A stretch of DNA of 64,000 bases from Burkholderia sp. 4M9327F10 (GTDB lineage: Bacteria > Pseudomonadota > Gammaproteobacteria > Burkholderiales > Burkholderiaceae): positions 124,001 through 188,000 of the forward strand of contig NZ_SCNV01000008.1 of the NCBI RefSeq assembly GCF_005503145.1. The letters run 5' to 3'. Positions within the stretch are counted from its first letter, which is position 1. Each line of letters opens with the position of its first letter. The position numbers were made by a program, and so were the translations under genes. Positions 35,452 through 43,203 of this stretch are shown here, in pieces. The notes under the pieces are model-generated. The model worked only from the letters and a program-made list of their open reading frames with translations. It made no database searches and was not told where the DNA came from.

Positions 35452-35729
35452 CTGCTTTGGCGTTCAACGCGAAGTCCGACAACGTTGGCAACGTCGATGC
35501 TGCAATGAGAGACGGGTGGGAAGCCAAATGAAAGGAGGAACTGCACTCCGACACATCCTCCGCAACACCAACCGGGGAATCTGCCCGCGCTCCGTCAGGT
35601 GATATGGATGCATACGTTGCGGGCTGGACTGCGGCCTAGCGGCGTGAAAACGAGGAGGACTCTATGGTCGCAGCGGATCAGTTGGAAGAGTGGCGCTCGT
35701 GGTGTAAAGCGGGGAAACGGCCAGAGTAA
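35449..35729 (+). pseudogene. Decayed copy of the lipoprotein C-terminal cassette (copy 2)
   Basis: One frame reads, with two in-frame stops, AFN...NVDAAMRDGWEAK-stop-KEELHSDTSSATPTG, then SGDMDAYVAGWTAA-stop-RRENEEDS, EEWRSWCKAGKRPE and TAA at 35727. The stops are TGA at 35529 (at the position of a conserved Cys) and TAG at 35637 (at the position of Tyr in AYRREN). It matches the C-terminal repeat of the lipoprotein at 32996 and a third copy at 40904-41279. Confidence 0.7.
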
Positions 35730-35755
35730 TCTCATATCGGAAGATCGGGCATAAC

Positions 35756-35779
35756 GAGGTGCGCCGCGTGGCGCACCTC
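35756..35779. other. Perfect ten-bp inverted repeat
   Basis: GAGGTGCGCC-GCGT-GGCGCACCTC, followed 20 bases later by CTTCTTTTTTGCC. It lies directly after the decayed cassette and before the nuclease-like gene. It could be a terminator with a delayed T-run. A related but imperfect hairpin precedes a similar CTTTTTTGCCA stretch near 37525-37570. Confidence 0.5.
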
Positions 35780-36093
35780 GCCTCTTGTTGCGCTTCTTTT
35801 TTGCCAACGACAACATCGAGCCGCGTAGCAGACGCGCCTCGCCTCCGAAGCCGAGGGCTAGGAAGATTGACGCTCCGTTGTCGCGAACGACCGCTGTCAA
35901 TAAAGCCGAGCGCCTCAAGCGACCCATTGCTGGCGTTCGTATTCCCGTCGTCGATGGCAGCCATGCGGCGAAAGCCGTCTTTCGGCTCCGATTCCCATAC
36001 GACTACCCGCGTTGCAGAACCGTGCTACGCCAACTGTCTAGTGGCTTCACAAGCGCTACACTAAGGCTCATACTTTACGCAAAGGGTAGCTTT
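35780..36093. promoter_or_regulatory. Leader region of the nuclease-like gene, partly repeated near 37.55 kb
   Basis: No supported gene; the open frame from 35785 lacks a gene-like start. CTTTTTTGCCAACGACAACATCGA (about 35797-35820, given here as its first part CTTTTTTGCCAACGACA) resembles CTTTTTTGCCAGCGACAG near 37558. Near the start, CGCTACACTAAGG resembles CGCTACAGTAAGC upstream of the gene at 37739. The two downstream genes may therefore share a related leader. Confidence 0.35.
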
Positions 36094-36981
36094 ATGGATC
36101 TGCGGGACAAATTCAAAATCGTCGTATTGCAAGCGAATGCAGCTCAGTTCGAGGGATTTTTCTCGAAGGTCAAAAACTACGTGCACACTGACTTTGCGCA
36201 GGTGAGGCCGCACGGTAATATCGGAGATCGCGGCAATGATGGTTGGTTGCCGAGTTCGGGCACGTACTATCAGGTGTACGCACCGGAAGAACTCTCAACT
36301 AACACAGCGACGGCGCAGAAGAAGGTCAAGGACGACTTCAAGAAGCTTAAGCAGTATTGGGAAACGATCAAGCCGATCCGGAAGTTCTACTACGTCCTCA
36401 ACGATAAGTTCGCCGGCGTCTCGCCACATATCTGGAAGACGCTCAGCGAGATTGAGTCATCTGAATCTCTTGAGGCTACCGGGGTTTACGACACCGCGAC
36501 ACTTGAGCGGGAGCTCTTTGCGTTGCCGCACGATCAAATATGCAGCGTCCTCGGGGTCAGCCCCGTCGCCTCCGGCCACATCGCAGAAGACAAGCGAAAG
36601 GTTAGGGACTTCTTAGACCACTTCTCCGCAGCATTTGCAGAACTGTTCCCGCTAGGTGGTGAGGCAGGATATTTTTTCCCGGCGAACATACTGTATGAGT
36701 ACGGTGACGAGCTTGGCAACGACTGGCTTTTCCAGCGTTTGACATCAAATGAGCCCTCGATCGCTCAACACCAGGCGGCCATCAGAAATTCACTTGATGC
36801 CATGTTCCGGCAGCTTCGCGCGGACTCGTACTACGACGACATAGGGAATTCTCTGAAGTACAAACCGCCTTTCGACCTGAAAGACCGAGATCAGCTCATT
36901 GAGGAACGTAAGGAGAGCATGGGCAAACTTATTGCCCAGATGAAATTCTCCTATGACTGCATCAAGGGCTACGCTGCGTAA
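36094..36981 (+). CDS. ABC-3C-like effector / restriction-endonuclease-fold candidate
   Basis: A 295-residue protein starting at ATG 36094 with AAAGGG upstream. The N-terminal part FEGFFSKVKNYV, VRPHGNIGDRGNDGWL and YYQVYAPE (about residues 15-62) matches the pattern I associate with C-terminal effector proteins of ABC three-component (ABC-3C) conflict systems, in which GD(R/K)-x2-DG and a following Q-V form a PD-(D/E)XK-like core. The remainder is helical. No ABC ATPase or middle component is encoded beside it, so it is either a solitary defence effector or a relict. Confidence 0.5.
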   Translation: MDLRDKFKIVVLQANAAQFEGFFSKVKNYVHTDFAQVRPHGNIGDRGNDGWLPSSGTYYQVYAPEELSTNTATAQKKVKDDFKKLKQYWETIKPIRKFYYVLNDKFAGVSPHIWKTLSEIESSESLEATGVYDTATLERELFALPHDQICSVLGVSPVASGHIAEDKRKVRDFLDHFSAAFAELFPLGGEAGYFFPANILYEYGDELGNDWLFQRLTSNEPSIAQHQAAIRNSLDAMFRQLRADSYYDDIGNSLKYKPPFDLKDRDQLIEERKESMGKLIAQMKFSYDCIKGYAA

Positions 36982-37100
36982 AAAGCACAAAATAGATCAA
37001 CAGCTAATCTGCGAGACGGTCAGTGTGTGATGGTCTAGTGTCCTGTCTACTGACTAGCTGGCATTCGTGGTCAAAAGTCGAATGGCGGCTACTTGTCTAA

Positions 37101-37129
37101 GCCGCCGCACGATTACGTTGTGCGGCGGC
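37101..37129. other. Perfect ten-bp stem-loop
   Basis: GCCGCCGCAC, nine-base loop, GTGCGGCGGC. No T-run. It lies in the noncoding stretch after the nuclease-like gene, just before an eight-bp tandem repeat. Confidence 0.45.
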
Positions 37130-37184
37130 AGCTCTTGGGCCGCACATTGCCATGCGACCTGCATAACGCAAGCGCCCTCGGCTG

Positions 37185-37224
37185 CCGCACTACCGCACTA
37201 CCGCACTACCGCACTACCGCACTA
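37185..37224. repeat. Five tandem copies of CCGCACTA
   Basis: Five exact copies of the 8-bp unit CCGCACTA, followed by a diverged CCGTCATG. The tract is intergenic, directly before an aldo-keto-reductase remnant. Exact copies suggest recent slippage. Confidence 0.9.
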
Positions 37225-37231
37225 CCGTCAT

Positions 37232-37470
37232 GCAGAATAACCCAGCGTCGGAAGCCTTCGAAGTCCTGTACGCCAGGCTCGGGCATGCGCCCTCCGATGT
37301 CGCCCTGCATTGGTAGCAAGTCGGCCGGGAGTCACCGCGCCCATAGTCGGTCCTCGAACGATGTGGCAGTTCGAGGCCAATCTGGCGGCCATCGAGATCG
37401 CCTTGTGCGACGATACCCTGACTGAATTGGACAAAATCTTCCCTGTCCGGGCAGCACGCCAGAGGCCGAC
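37232..37470 (+). pseudogene. Aldo-keto reductase C-terminal fragment
   Basis: ARLGHAPSDVALHW runs into TAG near 37314; a shifted frame continues ASRPGVTAPIVGPRTM, then FEANLAAIEIALCDDTL, ELDKIFP. This is the recognisable C-terminal barrel part of an aldo-keto reductase, with a frameshift and no N-terminus. It is a relict carried in the cargo region. Confidence 0.72.
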
Positions 37471-37738
37471 GCTTGGTAGGCCGACGCATCAAATCCAAGA
37501 GTGTCGGAAGTTCGAGCCGCCGGAGGCGCACCGCGCGCTTCGCCTATCGATGTCCCGACTTTTTTTGCCAGCGACAGCGTCGAATTCGATAGCAAGGCGG
37601 CTTCGCTTGTCCGACAATGCCTAATGGCGACTATGTGGTGGGCGTACGATTTGCCAACCCGCCTGATTCCCAGCCATCGCACTCTAATCGCTACAGTAAG
37701 CGTGTGCTCACCTCGACACCAGACAAAGGAAATACGTT

Positions 37739-38161
37739 ATGGTTTGGCAATGCACTGTCGGCAGCGTCGCTTTGGAAAACCGGATCTCCAGTATCGCAAA
37801 AGCGCACCCCGAGGCATCACAGGACATCATGGCAGTCTTGGATCTCATGAAAAACTTGTTCGACACGCTGAGCCAAGTTCATGTGGCTGCCGCTCAGAGG
37901 CAACAAGCGGTCGAACAAGCCATTGAGGCGGAGACGATCGCAATCGTCGGCGCAGCCAACTACCGGAACACATTCAACAGGATGACACCCCAGGAGTTCA
38001 AACGTCATTTGCAGCAGCATTTTGAGGCGATTGGCGTCGCCCCTCCTAGCTGGGGCGAAGTCGCGGAGATTGCCTCCGAAAGTCTGCTGGACCCGGAAAA
38101 TGATCCAGATGGCAGAATCCGCCGTGAGATCAAAAACGCGCTGATAAACAATAAGCTCTGA
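37739..38161 (+). CDS. Hypothetical helical protein
   Basis: A 140-residue protein, ATG at 37739 with AAAGGAAA upstream. The first ~75 residues are predicted helical and Ala/Gln/Glu-rich (VHVAAAQRQQAVEQAIEAE); the C-terminal half carries FKRHLQQHFEAIGVAPPSWGEVAEIA and a charged helix. No family recognised. Its leader partly resembles that of the nuclease-like gene at 36094. Confidence 0.55.
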   Translation: MVWQCTVGSVALENRISSIAKAHPEASQDIMAVLDLMKNLFDTLSQVHVAAAQRQQAVEQAIEAETIAIVGAANYRNTFNRMTPQEFKRHLQQHFEAIGVAPPSWGEVAEIASESLLDPENDPDGRIRREIKNALINNKL

Positions 38162-38626
38162 CGGTTAAGCTCCAAACGCGCCGAAATCACGCGCAAACGA
38201 AGAGTTGATGCGGAAGGCTGGTTTATCAAGTCGGCCCAAAGGGTACTTCGGGCTGATTGCGGGCCATATATGGGCTGCTCAAATGACTGGTTGCTGCGCC
38301 CGGCCACGGTGCCCCTGGCGGCGCGCGTCGATGACGCGTCATGCTCGATGACAATCGCCCATGCGTCACGGTGAGCCCATAAGTCGCAGTCCGATGTTGA
38401 CAAGAGTCTCCGCGGCAATAGCTCACCTCGCCTTGGTCTGTGGCCTCCTGGGATGTATCTGAAACAATCTCCTCGGCATGTGGTAATAAGGCTGGAAAGA
38501 GTCGACAGGTCATGGATCCACGCGCCGAATTCCCTTCGCCAGTTGACACATTCGAAAACACGTAAGCATCACATAAACGCCGGCACAGAAGAAGGCCGCC
38601 GTTCTTTCGGGGAACGACAACCACCC
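38162..38626. other. 465-bp region without a supported gene upstream of the RNR-like operon
   Basis: Minus-strand frames cover it but lack gene-like features. It must contain the promoter of the RNR-like/TMK-like operon. I looked for a cobalamin-riboswitch B12 box, often present upstream of class II reductase genes, and did not recognise one. Confidence 0.4.
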
Positions 38627-40234
38627 ATGCACAGTTTTCAAACACCGCCGCTTGGAGGCAGCCCTTTCGCGCCGGCGCTCGCCGGGCGCATCCTGCATCG
38701 ATTCAGGTCACAGGGATGGGAGGGCCTCGTCGATCGCGTTTGCGCGCTGGCACGCAAGGCCGAAATGTCGAGGAACGACGTCGATCCCGAGCACTTCCTG
38801 ACACAGCTCGCTCAAGCCATGCGACGTGGTCAAATGCTTCCGAACAGTCCATTGCTCGTCAATTGTGCTGAAGCGGCACCGCGACTATTTGCGTGTTTCG
38901 CGGTGGATGTCGACAAACCCGCATCGGAATTCCTCAAGAGCTTCCGGTTCATTCACGACGGCATGGGCGGGGTCGGTTATACGCTCAAGAGCGACGAATC
39001 CGGCCTCGCGGAACTGATCCGTCTGATCGACGACGACACGGTTGCACACCAGCAACGCCGTCCGCGCCCAGCGAGCAACGCGGTGACGATGCCAATCAGC
39101 GGCGACCTCGACACGTTTCTCGGCCTTGCTGGCACGCTAGCTGTAACCAATATGAACGTGGCGCTTTCCGACGCGTTCATGGCTGCGCTGCCGACAGACC
39201 GTGCGGCGCAACAGCGGTTTAATGCAATTGCCGGGTGCATTCACGCGACCGGCCAGCCTGGCGTCATCTTCCCCGACCGGATCACGCGCGTTTCCCGCGA
39301 TACGCATGCGCAGTATGCGGCGAATGTCTGCGGTGAAGCGCCGTTAGCTGTTGACGAATCGGCGCTGCTTGCCTCGGTCAATCTGTCAGCCTTCGTTACT
39401 GCGGCGCAGGACGGCGCCCGCATCTTCGACGAAGCGGGATTCGCACACTGCGTCGCGCTTTGTGTACGCATGCTCGACGGCATGCATGACCTCCAGACGC
39501 ATGCCAGCGAAGCGCTTATGCAGAACTCACTCGCGACGCGCAAGGTGGGCGTAGGTGTCATGGGCTTTGCGCACGCGCTGATGTTGCTCGGCTTGCCGTA
39601 CGGCTCTCCAGCCAGCCTGCAGTTTGCGAGGCGGCTCAGCGCGATGCTGCACGAGTCTGCGGCCGCCGAGTCGCAACGCCTTGCGCACTGCCTCGGCGCG
39701 TATCCGGCGTGGGACCCGGGACACGGGCACGCGCGCCGCAACGCGAATCTGACGGCAATCGCAGGCACGGCGACCATCGCGCTTATCGTGGGGACGTCGT
39801 GCGGGATCGAACCGATCTACTCGCACCGGGTCGCGCAGCGCGTCATCGATCGCGAGATCTGCGTCATGGACCCCGTCGTGTCGTTTCTGCTCGGCGAGCA
39901 GGGCATCGATCCCGCGCTGGCCGAACGCAGGATCGCCACGGGTGAGAGCTTGCGGCAGATCGCCGGCGACGCGCTAGCCGACTTGTGCCCGACCGCGCTG
40001 GAATTGTCCGGTGACCTTCACATCCAGATGCAGGCGGCCCTTCAGTCGGGCATAGACTGCGGGATCACGAAGACGGTGAACTGCCCGCCTGAAACTACGG
40101 TGACCGAGATCCGCTCGTGGCTGCTTCAGGCTCACGCGAGCGGCTGCCTCGGGCTCACAATCTATCGAAATCAGTCGCTGCAAAATCAACCAATGCAGGT
40201 CGCGGAACAAGATGCCACTCCTAATCACGTTTGA
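38627..40234 (+). CDS. Divergent class II ribonucleotide-reductase-like protein
   Basis: A 535-residue protein with the fold signatures of adenosylcobalamin-dependent RNR: LPNSPLLVNC (71-80), LFACF with Cys90, GGVGYTL, NMNVALSDAF, GQPGVIFPDR, NVCGE (Asn233, Cys235, Glu237: the N-x-C-x-E radical site), GVGVMGFAHAL, TATIALIVGTSCGIEP (phosphate loop) and CLGLTIYRN near the end. Ala246 occupies the position of the partner cysteine (Cys333 in the Thermotoga enzyme), and the C-terminal region with the thioredoxin-relay cysteines is absent (family members usually exceed 700 residues). No ATP cone. The stop lies 23 bases inside the TMK-like gene, so the two are coupled. It may be catalytically altered, or act on nucleotides by another reductant. 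Confidence 0.75.
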   Translation: MHSFQTPPLGGSPFAPALAGRILHRFRSQGWEGLVDRVCALARKAEMSRNDVDPEHFLTQLAQAMRRGQMLPNSPLLVNCAEAAPRLFACFAVDVDKPASEFLKSFRFIHDGMGGVGYTLKSDESGLAELIRLIDDDTVAHQQRRPRPASNAVTMPISGDLDTFLGLAGTLAVTNMNVALSDAFMAALPTDRAAQQRFNAIAGCIHATGQPGVIFPDRITRVSRDTHAQYAANVCGEAPLAVDESALLASVNLSAFVTAAQDGARIFDEAGFAHCVALCVRMLDGMHDLQTHASEALMQNSLATRKVGVGVMGFAHALMLLGLPYGSPASLQFARRLSAMLHESAAAESQRLAHCLGAYPAWDPGHGHARRNANLTAIAGTATIALIVGTSCGIEPIYSHRVAQRVIDREICVMDPVVSFLLGEQGIDPALAERRIATGESLRQIAGDALADLCPTALELSGDLHIQMQAALQSGIDCGITKTVNCPPETTVTEIRSWLLQAHASGCLGLTIYRNQSLQNQPMQVAEQDATPNHV

Positions 40235-40826
40235 CGGCCCCAAGGGCGTCGGAAAGACCACTCTGATCCACTTGGTGGAGCAACGGCTGCGTGAGGCCGG
40301 ACACGGCGTCGAGGTGCTGGTCGAAAAAGAGCTGATGGCGGCGACTTTGGGGCCATCGCTGGATGAGGCCTATCAGGCGCTGAAACGCGAACCGGGCGAG
40401 GCAAGCGACGCGCAGGTGGCCCGCCTGCACAGGCAGGGGCGCGTGCTTATCGGCGAACGCCAACTAAGCGCCTCTACGGCGGACGTCGTGCTGCTCGATC
40501 GATGGTATCCGTCCGATGCGGTGTTTCGGAGGCACATCGATGTCGTGGAGGCAATCGACGCAAACCTGCGAGACGGCGTGCGCGTTGCTGACATCGCGTT
40601 CGCGGTTGTCTGCCGGGCAGAGGTCTCGTGGGAGCGGGCTCATCAGAGGACACGCCGCCTCGACAGCAAGGTCATCGACAGCTTTAACGATCATCGTGTC
40701 TCGACCGAGCGTTTCGAGCGTATCGCGTCGGATTATGGCTGGCACTTGGTACGGAGCGATTCGATGAGCGCGAACGAACTCAGTCGCCAGGTGATAGACG
40801 CTATTCAGGCGAAGCTTTCGTTCTAG
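40212..40826 (+). CDS. Thymidylate-kinase-like P-loop nucleotide kinase
   Basis: A 204-residue protein with a Walker A motif GPKGVGKT (residues 9-16), DRWYPSDAVF at about 96-105 (the DR(Y/W) nucleoside-binding motif of dTMP kinases), a LID-like RAHQRTRR segment and a C-terminal helical end. Normal length for dTMP kinase. It overlaps the RNR-like gene by 23 bases. Together they suggest a mobile dNTP-metabolism unit. Specificity for dTMP is inferred; other deoxynucleotide kinases remain possible. Confidence 0.75.
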   Translation: MPLLITFDGPKGVGKTTLIHLVEQRLREAGHGVEVLVEKELMAATLGPSLDEAYQALKREPGEASDAQVARLHRQGRVLIGERQLSASTADVVLLDRWYPSDAVFRRHIDVVEAIDANLRDGVRVADIAFAVVCRAEVSWERAHQRTRRLDSKVIDSFNDHRVSTERFERIASDYGWHLVRSDSMSANELSRQVIDAIQAKLSF

Positions 40827-40903
40827 CGGATAGAGGCCACAACAAATTCCAACGTCAGTGCAACGCGGCATGCGGGTAAGGACACCTCTATCACGGCAAA
40901 TGG

Positions 40904-41279
40904 ATGTGTATGCTGCGCAGCCCCTGCCGAAAGCTGACGTACCAGAGGGACTACCAGAACGGGTTGGAGCTACCGGACAGCGAAACGATGGATACACGCC
41001 TTGACCCGAAATACACCGCGTTCAATACGCCAGACAGCGATGGCAACATGAGTGCCGCCATAAGAAATAAATGGGGACCGGCGTGCAAGGGAGAACCGCG
41101 CCCGAACACATCGTCGGCAACACAAACCGTACACTCGACCCGCACGTCGTCAGGCGACGTGGACGCTTGCACGTCCCAATGGACTATTTGTCTATCGTCG
41201 CGCAAACGGCGACGAGCCGATCGTCACTTCGGATCAACTGGGTGAGTGGCAATCGTGGTGCGAGCAGGGTACGGATTGA
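40904..41279 (+). pseudogene. Decayed copy of the lipoprotein C-terminal cassette (copy 3)
   Basis: The first frame reads LTYQRDYQNGLEL, AFNTPDSDGNMSAAIRNKW, CKGEPRPNTSSATQ, SGDVDACTSQWTI; a one-base shift near 41190 is needed to continue VYRRANGDEPIVTSDQLG, EWQSWCEQGTD and TGA at 41277. It matches copy 2 (35449) through the SSAT linker and matches the intact lipoprotein C-terminus at 34003-34123. It lies directly behind the RNR-like/TMK-like pair. Confidence 0.7.
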
Positions 41280-41402
41280 TTTGGAAGGCTGTCGTGACTC
41301 CAGAAATCGTGCTTTCCGCCGATATACCATCCAAGCGCACCTTGGGTGCAGCCTTCTTCAATGGTAACAAGATCTGTTGCACCCTAGATTAAATCTCTAA
41401 CC

Positions 41403-42161
41403 ATGGCCATCCATATTCCATTCGGTCCTCTTCGTTCCGTCGTCAAGTGGCTTTACGACCGCCTCACCAAACTCCTTCTACTCTCGACCTATCGCCAATC
41501 GCATGAGCTTTGGGCTAAACGCCACAGGTTGGGTTCTCATTGGAGCCCGTTGGGCGACGAGCTTGAATACTCTTTGTGTTTTGCACAACTGTCAGATCCC
41601 GAGCCTCGAACTTCCCGAATCGCTTTCCGGGCGACCGAGGGAGAAATTGAGGCGGTGAACCTAGTATTCGAAGCAGTGGGCAGCGGCATCCGTTATCAGG
41701 AAGCGATCCGCCTTCACCAGGTTGATCGCCGCCCAATCGTTCGCGCCCTCTCCAGCGTTCCGAGTCTGGACATCCTCGAACTATCAGAGCGGGGAGTGTT
41801 CTTTACGATAGATTCCTACCAGTTCAGGGATTGCAGCATTCGCTATCCTGACGGGCGGTCGCGGGAGATGGAGGATTCGCTCGAAGGGCATCTGATGCAA
41901 AACTGGCTCTTGAACGACTGCTGGGTACACCGGTGGAACCGTTGGTGGAACTGCAACGAGATCCGCTATGCAAAACGCAACATCGGTGAATATTGGCGCT
42001 TTCGTTCCGGTTGGCCTTTGCAGCGGGCGTCGTTATTCGGGAAGATCATGGGTGTTCACTGGCTGGTGACGGTTCAATTCTGGCTCGCCATATGGTCAGG
42101 TTTGTATGTCATGAACGACGACGGGCTTCTCGTGTCACGTCTGGAGACGCAAGGACACTGA
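41403..42161 (+). CDS. Hypothetical protein with C-terminal membrane segment
   Basis: A 252-residue protein starting at ATG 41403. Mostly soluble, Trp/Arg-rich in the centre (WVHRWNRWWNCNE), with a hydrophobic C-terminal segment (HWLVTVQFWLAIWSGLYVM, about residues 218-236). No family recognised. It lies 125 bp before the DUF6710-like gene, on the same strand, in the cargo region; the two may function together. Confidence 0.55.
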   Translation: MAIHIPFGPLRSVVKWLYDRLTKLLLLSTYRQSHELWAKRHRLGSHWSPLGDELEYSLCFAQLSDPEPRTSRIAFRATEGEIEAVNLVFEAVGSGIRYQEAIRLHQVDRRPIVRALSSVPSLDILELSERGVFFTIDSYQFRDCSIRYPDGRSREMEDSLEGHLMQNWLLNDCWVHRWNRWWNCNEIRYAKRNIGEYWRFRSGWPLQRASLFGKIMGVHWLVTVQFWLAIWSGLYVMNDDGLLVSRLETQGH

Positions 42162-42286
42162 CGACTTGGTTGAATAGCGGAGCCGAACACCGACTGAGCA
42201 CGCGACGGCCAAACTGCCACTTCATGACAGGCTGGTCGCGGACTGTAGATGCGCATAGCGTACAAACGAACACGGAAGGAAGTGGA

Positions 42287-43054
42287 ATGGGCATCGAGTG
42301 GTTTCGTAGACTGGGGCGCAACTCCAGAGCGCAAACGGAGGCGCATCGGGTGTCTGGGCCTTTCGCTCAGTTAATGCGTACCGCGAGGGCTATTGCAGAA
42401 GTCAATCCGCGGGGACTCACTGACTTGGTGCGCGCAATCGTGCGACCGCATCAGGCCGATTACCTGTTAGCTGTGGCAGAAGAAGGCACTGATGCAAGGC
42501 CTGATTTTGAGGAACGATCGCTTTTCGGAGAGGAGGTTCGTCGACGGATGTTTTCTGATGCAGGAGATTTCCGTACCGTGCGCCTGCCAGAGGATCATTT
42601 CCGAATCCATTTGGCACGTGATCCAGTGCTACCCTGGCCGTGGAAGCACAGTTCCTACGTTTCTACTCTCGCTCGGATTGGCGCCGGGAAAGTCGACCCG
42701 GCGGACACCTGGAATTGGCATCACTCCGGTGCGTGGCGTCAGGATGGCAATCACCGCGTGGCACTCTGGCTACCTTGGGGAATTGGGTTTGTGCAAGGAG
42801 GAAACCATTCCATCGCGGCTGGGATTCTTGCCGGCGAAGGCGTTCTCACCCCGGCTTACGTCTACGACATGAGTTATCTCTTCTCGGAGATTTACGCCGA
42901 TGCGGTGTCCTATCGAGAGATGGGAACGGACAGGAAACTCGGGCCTGTTATTAGCGAACGTTTGGCCGCGCTTTTCGAGATCGGGAGGTTGATGCACGAG
43001 AAAGGCTTTCCCGCATTTCACGAAAGTATTGCCATTGCACAGAGTGAACCTTAA
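42287..43054 (+). CDS. DUF6710-like protein
   Basis: A 255-residue protein, ATG at 42287 with GGAAGGAAG upstream (the frame is open to 41993 but overlaps the previous gene). VLPWPWKHSSYVSTLARIG, then GAWRQDGNHRVALWLPWGIGF and QGGNHSIAAGILAGEG match the pattern I recall for DUF6710 proteins, found in variable immunity and defence-type islands. Conserved Asn-His and Gly-Asn-His motifs suggest an active or binding site. Function unknown. Confidence 0.6.
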   Translation: MGIEWFRRLGRNSRAQTEAHRVSGPFAQLMRTARAIAEVNPRGLTDLVRAIVRPHQADYLLAVAEEGTDARPDFEERSLFGEEVRRRMFSDAGDFRTVRLPEDHFRIHLARDPVLPWPWKHSSYVSTLARIGAGKVDPADTWNWHHSGAWRQDGNHRVALWLPWGIGFVQGGNHSIAAGILAGEGVLTPAYVYDMSYLFSEIYADAVSYREMGTDRKLGPVISERLAALFEIGRLMHEKGFPAFHESIAIAQSEP

Positions 43055-43203
43055 TCAGACCACCAGGTACGGTCAATCCGGCGGCGTGTGGCCTTAGCGT
43101 CCGCCCAGTCGGGCCATACATTTCTATCGCCGGGGCGGCCGTGAAGTTTGGCGGATCCTTGAGCGACCATGCTGTCCCAGGAAGCAGATGATCCCCGCGC
43201 ACC

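Noticed and set aside
35785..36093. N-terminal extension of the nuclease-like protein by 103 codons
   Set aside because: Composition is unlike protein, it covers the repeated leader sequence, and the ATG at 36094 has a good ribosome-binding site.
38162..38626. Cobalamin riboswitch upstream of the RNR-like gene
   Set aside because: Expected for some class II reductases, but no B12-box-like sequence was recognised by eye; a covariance-model search would settle it.
38226..38645. Minus-strand frame (139 codons) upstream of the RNR-like gene
   Set aside because: No ribosome-binding site or recognisable feature; overlaps the start of a supported gene on the other strand.
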